Origin: Nonomuraea sediminis | Lineage (GTDB): Bacteria > Actinomycetota > Actinomycetes > Streptosporangiales > Streptosporangiaceae | Direction: 5' to 3' | Length of the DNA stretch: 64,000 bases | NCBI RefSeq assembly: GCF_018531495.1 | Contig: NZ_JAHDTI010000016.1 | Location: 182,062-246,061 of the forward strand | Shown here: positions 60,316 through 64,000 of the stretch, piece by piece | How positions within the stretch are numbered: the first letter of the stretch is position 1 | Layout of the letters: each line of letters begins with the position of its first letter | Notes under the pieces: model-generated | Databases searched by the model: none | Seen by the model: only the letters and a program-made list of their open reading frames with translations | What the model was told of the DNA's origin: nothing | Program-made: the position numbers and the translations under genes

Positions 60316-60756
60316 TCAGGCTTTGACGTAGCCAGGGCCCGTGAGGTTGGTCAGCATGCGTTTGAGCAGGTCCGTCGCCTGTGCCTGCTCCTCGTCGGTG
60401 AAGCCGTCCAGGAGGCGGTTCGCGACCCCGCCGTAGATCGGGAAGACGCGCGGCAGGAGCGCGCGGCCCTCCTCGGTCACCTCGATGACGACCGCCCGCC
60501 GGTCCTCGGGGTGACGGCCGCGGGTCACCAGCCCCTTGGCCTCCAGCCGGTCAAGGAGTCTGGTCATGCCCGCCGTATCCGTGCCGACCAGCGAGGCGAG
60601 CTGCGCGGGGGCGCGCTCGCCAAGGGCCGCGCGCATCAGCACCGCGCCCTGCTGAGTCGTGATCCCCAGCGACGCCAGCTCTGCCTCAAGGGCGGCGCGC
60701 AGTTCCCTGGCCAACTGCGGGATCAACGACGGGACGCCTTCACCGAGCGGTTTCAC
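60316..60756 (-). CDS. MarR-family regulator
   Basis: 146 aa. MarR wHTH: RAPAQLASLVGTDTAGMTRLLDRLEAKGLVTRGRHPEDRRAVVIEVTEEG. GTG 60756 has TACTGT (60768-60763) ending seven bases upstream and TCGACA 17 bp further, so it is probably leaderless. It is divergent from a flavin monooxygenase gene and probably controls both. Confidence 0.9.
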   Translation of the reverse strand: MKPLGEGVPSLIPQLARELRAALEAELASLGITTQQGAVLMRAALGERAPAQLASLVGTDTAGMTRLLDRLEAKGLVTRGRHPEDRRAVVIEVTEEGRALLPRVFPIYGGVANRLLDGFTDEEQAQATDLLKRMLTNLTGPGYVKA

Positions 60757-60759
60757 GTC

Positions 60760-60791
60760 TAGACAGTAACTGTTATGACAGCTACTGTCGA
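60760..60791. promoter_or_regulatory. Face-to-face leaderless promoters with two MarR operators
   Basis: Rightward: TAGACA (60760-60765), 17 bp, TACTGT (60783-60788), ATG at 60796. Leftward: TCGACA (60791-60786), 17 bp, TACTGT (60768-60763), GTG at 60756. Palindromes ACAGTAACTGT (60763-60773) and ACAGCTACTGT (60778-60788) cover both -10 elements. Confidence 0.7.
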
Positions 60792-60795
60792 GCGC

Positions 60796-61779
60796 ATGCG
60801 TATCTCGATCATCGGAGGTGGCATCGGCGGACTCTGCCTGGCCCAGGGCCTGCTCAAGAGCGGCATCCCCGCCACCGTCCACGAATCAGGCCACCGCCCC
60901 CAAGGCTGGCGCGTGACCATCAAGAACGAGGGCACCGCCGCACTGCGCGCCTGTCTGCCCGAGGAGCTCTTCGACCGCGTCCTGGCGAGCGCCATCCGTC
61001 CCGCGACCCGCATGGTGTTCATGGACCACCAGCTGGTCCCCAAGTTCGACAAGCCCATCCCGCCCGTCGAAGGCCACTTCGGCATCAGCCGCCAGGTCCT
61101 GCGCGATCTCCTGCTCACCGGGCTCGACGTGCGCTTCGGCAAGACCTGCGTCGGCTACTCCGGCACCACCGCCCACTTCGCCGACGGCACCAGCGCCGAG
61201 GCCGACCTCATCGTCGGCGCCGACGGCACCGACTCCACCGTGCGCGCGCGGCTCCTGCCGTACGCCCGCCTCGACGACCTCGGCACCTGCCTGTACGGCG
61301 TCACGCCGTTCACCACCCTCGACTGGGTCCCCGACGTGCTCGTCGACACCTTCAACCGGATCACCGAGCCCGGCGGCGCCGCGATGGCCGTGGCGACCTG
61401 CCGCCCTGGCGACTACTTCACCTGGACCCTCACCGGCGACCCCGGGCGCCTGGACGACTGGCATCCCGCGCCGCGCCGCATCGTCGAAGAGGCCACCATC
61501 ACCTTCCCCGTACGGCTGCGCAGCGCACTGCCCGTCCAGCCCTGGGACGACCCGCACGTCACACTGCTCGGCGACGCCGCCCACACGATGACGCCGGGAC
61601 GCGGCGACGGCGCCAACACCGCGCTGCGCGACGCCCGCCTGCTCACGCTCGCCCTGCAGGAAGCCGCCGCCGGGCGCGTGCCGCCGGCCGCCGCCAAGGC
61701 GCTCTACGAGGAGGAGATGCTCAGGTACGGCTTCGCCGCGGTCGAGGCCGCCCGCAACCACCCCTTCGCACCGCGGTGA
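60796..61779 (+). CDS. FAD-dependent monooxygenase/oxidoreductase
   Basis: 327 aa, UbiH/PHBH-like group A flavoprotein. FAD motif IIGGGIGGLCLAQGL, the DG-type motif IVGADGTDSTVR, and the second FAD motif VTLLGDAAHTMTPGRGDGANTAL. ATG 60796 starts exactly at the flavin fold and fits the leaderless promoter; an ATG at 60775 would put operator sequence in the gene. The MarR partner suggests it handles a phenolic or drug-like compound. Confidence 0.9.
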   Translation: MRISIIGGGIGGLCLAQGLLKSGIPATVHESGHRPQGWRVTIKNEGTAALRACLPEELFDRVLASAIRPATRMVFMDHQLVPKFDKPIPPVEGHFGISRQVLRDLLLTGLDVRFGKTCVGYSGTTAHFADGTSAEADLIVGADGTDSTVRARLLPYARLDDLGTCLYGVTPFTTLDWVPDVLVDTFNRITEPGGAAMAVATCRPGDYFTWTLTGDPGRLDDWHPAPRRIVEEATITFPVRLRSALPVQPWDDPHVTLLGDAAHTMTPGRGDGANTALRDARLLTLALQEAAAGRVPPAAAKALYEEEMLRYGFAAVEAARNHPFAPR

Positions 61780-61828
61780 CGGCCTCTCACGGGCCACGAG
61801 CCCGGATCACGAGGGCGGCGGCCTCGCC

Positions 61829-61882
61829 GTACAGGCAGCATCAGACGTACAGGAAGCCTCAGAGGTACAGGGAGCCTCAGAC
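61829..61882. repeat. Three tandem 18-bp repeats upstream of the glycine riboswitch
   Basis: Units at 61829, 61847 and 61865 follow GTACAGGnAGCmTCAGAs with few differences. Position upstream of a likely -10 (TAGGCT, 61933-61938) suggests either a regulator array or neutral slippage. Confidence 0.7.
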
Positions 61883-61954
61883 GTGGCCGGCTGGACGTAA
61901 AGCGCCTTAGAGCTGTCGGGACGAATCCGCGCTAGGCTGGCGGGCGACACCGTT

Positions 61955-62150
61955 GAACCCGTGCGGGAGAGTGTCCTGACACCCGGTCAGGGCCCCTGAA
62001 GGAGCAAGCCCTCCCCGCGAACCTCTCAAGGCAAAGGACCGCGCGGACCAGGTGGCCTCTGGAAAGCAGGCCTGTCACAGGGCCTCGCCGAAGGTGAAAG
62101 TCCGGCAAAACCCGGGCGAAGCTCTCAGGCAACGATGACAGAGGGGGAGG
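61955..62150 (+). ncRNA. Tandem glycine riboswitch
   Basis: Two glycine aptamers in a row ahead of gcvT. Aptamer I starts GTGCGGGAGAG (61961) and carries CTCTCAAGGCAAAGGACCGC (about 62023-62042). Aptamer II carries CTCTGGAAAGC, GCCGAAGGTGAAAG and CTCTCAGGCAACGATGACAG, closing with AGGGGGAG near 62149. These are the conserved elements of the gcvT RNA motif. It should turn on glycine cleavage when glycine is plentiful. Confidence 0.93.
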
Positions 62151-62188
62151 ATCCTGGCATCCGACCCTGCCCTGAGGTGCGAAACGAC

Positions 62189-63271
62189 ATGTCCCGATCG
62201 ACACCGCTGCGAGACGTACACGAGAGTCTCGGCGCCACGCTCACCGACTTCGCCGGCTGGCTGATGCCGCTGCGCTACGGCAGCGAGTCCGCCGAGCACA
62301 CCGCGGTCCGCCAGGCGGCCGGGCTCTTCGACCTGTCGCACATGGGCGAGATCTTCGTGACCGGCCCGCAGGCCGCGCTGGCCCTGGACTACGCGCTGGT
62401 AGGCCACCTGTCGGCGCTGGCACCCGGCCGGGCCCGCTACACCATGATCGTCAATCCCGCGGGCGGGGTGATCGACGACCTCATCGTCTACAGGCTCCAG
62501 GACGACGAGTTCATGGTCGTGGCAAACGCCTCGAACTATGAAAAAGTTGCCGATGAGCTGGTAACTCGGGCAAAGGACTTCGACGCGACGGTCGAGGACC
62601 GCTCCGACCAGTACGCGCTGATCGCGGTGCAGGGCCCGAAGGCGCAGGAGATCCTGTCCCGGCTCACCGACGCCGACCTGGAGAACCTCAAGTACTACGC
62701 GGGCCTGCCCGGCGTGGTCGACGGGCGGCAGGCGCTCATCGCGCGCACCGGGTACACCGGCGAGGACGGGTTCGAGCTGTTCGTGGCCAACCAGGACGCC
62801 GTCCCGCTCTGGGAGGCGCTGACCCGCGAAGGCACGCCGTACGGCATGATCCCCGCGGGACTGTCGGCCAGGGACACGCTCAGGCTGGAGGCGGGCATGC
62901 CGCTGTACGGCAACGAGCTGAGCACCGGGCTGACCCCGTTCGACGCGGGACTGGGACGAGTGGTGAAATTCGACAAGCCCGGAGACTTCGTCGGCAGGGC
63001 GGCGCTCGAGGCGGTCAAGGACACCCCGCCCCGGCGCCGGCTGGTCGGCCTCGTCGCCCAGGGCCGCCGGGTGCCGCGCCACGGTTACCCGGTCACCAAG
63101 GACGGCGCCGTCGTCGGCGAGGTCACCAGCGGGGCGCCTTCCCAGACCCTGGGCAAGCCGATCGCGATGGCCTACGTGGACACTGGTGTACAAGACGGTC
63201 TGGCCGTGGACATCCGGGGCAGCCAGGAACCCATGGACCTGGTCGAGCTGCCTTTCTACAGGAGGAAGTAA
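62189..63271 (+). CDS. gcvT: Glycine cleavage system T protein (aminomethyltransferase)
   Basis: 360 aa. Transfers the methylene group from aminomethyl-lipoyl GcvH to tetrahydrofolate, releasing ammonia. Landmarks are GATLTDFAGWLMPLRYGS, FDLSHMGEIFVTG, YTMIVNPAGGVIDDLIVYR, RTGYTGEDGFELF and LRLEAGMPLYGNEL. The ATG at 62189 matches the family start; an ATG at 62135 would lie in the riboswitch. Confidence 0.96.
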   Translation: MSRSTPLRDVHESLGATLTDFAGWLMPLRYGSESAEHTAVRQAAGLFDLSHMGEIFVTGPQAALALDYALVGHLSALAPGRARYTMIVNPAGGVIDDLIVYRLQDDEFMVVANASNYEKVADELVTRAKDFDATVEDRSDQYALIAVQGPKAQEILSRLTDADLENLKYYAGLPGVVDGRQALIARTGYTGEDGFELFVANQDAVPLWEALTREGTPYGMIPAGLSARDTLRLEAGMPLYGNELSTGLTPFDAGLGRVVKFDKPGDFVGRAALEAVKDTPPRRRLVGLVAQGRRVPRHGYPVTKDGAVVGEVTSGAPSQTLGKPIAMAYVDTGVQDGLAVDIRGSQEPMDLVELPFYRRK

Positions 63272-63272
63272 G

Positions 63273-63662
63273 TTGAGCAACATCCCTGACGAGCTGAGCT
63301 ACACCAAGGAACACGAGTGGGTGGCCGGACTCGACGACGGCATCACCGTGACCGTGGGCATCACCGCCTACGCGGCCGAGGCCCTTGGTGACGTCGTGTT
63401 CGTGCAGCTCCCTGAGGTCGGTGCGACCGTCGAGCCGGGCGACTCCGTGGGCGAGGTCGAGTCGACCAAGTCCGTCAGTGAGATCTACGCCCCGCTCGGC
63501 GGCGAGATCGTCGAGGTGAACCAGGCCGTGGTCGACACGCCCGACCTGGTCAACAACGACCCGTACGGCGAGGGCTGGATGTTCCGCGTCCGCGTCGAGG
63601 GCGATCCGGAGGATCTGCTCTCCGCCGAGGAGTACACCGCCCTGACCTCGGGCGAGTCCTGA
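63273..63662 (+). CDS. gcvH: Glycine cleavage system H protein
   Basis: 129 aa, lipoyl carrier of the glycine cleavage complex. Lipoyl lysine Lys66 in VGEVESTKSVSE; LGDVVFVQLPEVG and NDPYGEGWM are typical. The start is TTG: AGGAGG (63260-63265) stands seven bases before it and the protein then opens SNIPDELSYTKEHEW. One base after the gcvT stop. Confidence 0.95.
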   Translation: MSNIPDELSYTKEHEWVAGLDDGITVTVGITAYAAEALGDVVFVQLPEVGATVEPGDSVGEVESTKSVSEIYAPLGGEIVEVNQAVVDTPDLVNNDPYGEGWMFRVRVEGDPEDLLSAEEYTALTSGES

Positions 63663-63669
63663 ACACCGG

Positions 63670-63695
63670 CCGGGGCCCCACCTGGGGCCCCGGCT
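63670..63695 (+). terminator. Strong hairpin between gcvH and the serine dehydratase gene
   Basis: Perfect 11-bp arms (63670-63680 and 63685-63695) with an ACCT loop, then TCTCCTCCCC. It may terminate part of the riboswitch-controlled transcript or protect gcvTH mRNA. Confidence 0.65.
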
Positions 63696-63720
63696 CTCCT
63701 CCCCTCGGAAGGGCGGATCA

Positions 63721-64000
63721 ATGGCGATCAGCGTCTTCGACCTCTTCAAGATCGGAATAGGCCCGTCGAGCTCGCACACGGGCGGGCCGATGGCGGCCGC
63801 GCACAAGTTCGCCCGCGGGTTGCACGAGGACGGGCTGCTCGACTCGACGGCGCGCGTCGAGGCCATCCTGTACGGCTCGCTCGGGCTGACCGGCAAGGGC
63901 CACGGCAGCGACAAGGCCGTCCTGCTCGGCCTGTCCGGCGAGAAGCCGGAGCTGGTCGACGTCGACTCCATCGACGCCCGGCTGCTGGCCATGCGGGAGT
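63721..64000 (+). CDS. sdaA: L-serine ammonia-lyase (3' partial)
   Basis: First 93 residues of an iron-sulfur L-serine dehydratase (single-chain type), cut by the window end. It begins AISVFDLFKIGIGPSSSHTGGPMAAA, the family's hallmark. It turns L-serine into pyruvate and ammonia. Together with gcvT and gcvH it points to using excess glycine through serine to pyruvate. GGAAGG precedes the ATG. Confidence 0.94.
   Translation, partial: MAISVFDLFKIGIGPSSSHTGGPMAAAHKFARGLHEDGLLDSTARVEAILYGSLGLTGKGHGSDKAVLLGLSGEKPELVDVDSIDARLLAMRE

Noticed and set aside
60775..60795. ATG at 60775 as the monooxygenase start
   Set aside because: It would place the second operator and the -10 hexamer in coding sequence and has no ribosome site; 60796 starts right at the FAD-binding fold.
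62135..62188. Upstream ATG as the gcvT start
   Set aside because: It lies inside the conserved end of the second glycine aptamer; the family start matches 62189.
1..64000. tRNA or rRNA genes, insertion sequences, integrases, attachment sites
   Set aside because: None could be recognised: no tRNA-like cloverleaf, no transposase motifs, and no target-site duplications beyond the small repeats listed.

Overview
The window is a 64 kb stretch of high-GC DNA with densely packed genes on both strands. It looks like the chromosome of a filamentous actinomycete. A Streptosporangiaceae-type genome such as Nonomuraea fits, but the genus is inferred from gene content and style, not demonstrated. Pointers are frequent GTG starts, a four-gene conservon (sensor kinase, roadblock, DUF742, GTPase), DrrA/DrrB-type exporters under TetR or PadR control, a GlnR-like box before amtB-glnK-glnD, a DtxR/IdeR-like iron box, and several genes whose -10 hexamer lies 6-8 bases before the start codon (leaderless style). 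I saw no tRNA, rRNA, insertion sequence, integrase, prophage or CRISPR array.

Layout. 1-3000: end of a glycine betaine/proline-type ABC transporter with two tandem paralogous binding lipoproteins. 3000-8210: two drug-export modules, TetR with a DrrAB-like exporter and TetR with an MFS pump plus a SnoaL-like protein, followed by a broken inverted copy of the first TetR's 3' end. 8209-13154: a DapB-like protein lacking the usual histidines, next to the conservon. 13267-17165: amtB-glnK-glnD nitrogen sensing. 17320-22026: iron-regulated siderophore-binding lipoprotein, MOSC protein, hydrolase/TetR pair, PadR and an RpoD-like sigma factor. 22129-31566: histidine utilisation genes in two blocks (M20 amidohydrolase-hutF-hutI, and hutU). 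Both have the same 18-bp palindrome just upstream, and between them sit an SDR, a PadR-ABC exporter module and an RpiR-type regulator. 31576-37794: an ABC exporter, then DUF4331, TPR and a NicO-type metal transporter with a (His-Gly)15 loop.

37802-50367 is a long leftward gene chain plus its regulator and a divergent DUF2264 gene: sugar-binding lipoprotein, two sugar permeases, 2-hydroxyacid dehydrogenase, secreted beta-helix protein, SurA-like lipoprotein, membrane protein, and an AbiEii-like nucleotidyltransferase with a small partner. A 786-bp spacer holding a degenerate 55-bp tandem repeat separates the binding-protein gene from the permeases. 50347-55377 is a GntR-controlled gamma-glutamylation pathway (glutamine synthetase-like, ALDH, SDR, gamma-glutamyl hydrolase) whose enzyme set suits ethanolamine better than polyamines. 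55422-60152: LysR and two secreted metallopeptidases (M4 and M28) with the same Ig-like plus chitin-binding tail. 60316-61779: a MarR/FAD-monooxygenase divergent pair. 61955-64000: tandem glycine riboswitch, gcvT, gcvH and the start of L-serine dehydratase.

The most distinctive themes are compact divergent regulator/target pairs with palindromes laid over face-to-face leaderless promoters, the shared hut palindrome, the 55-bp repeat inside the sugar operon, and the inverted TetR remnant.
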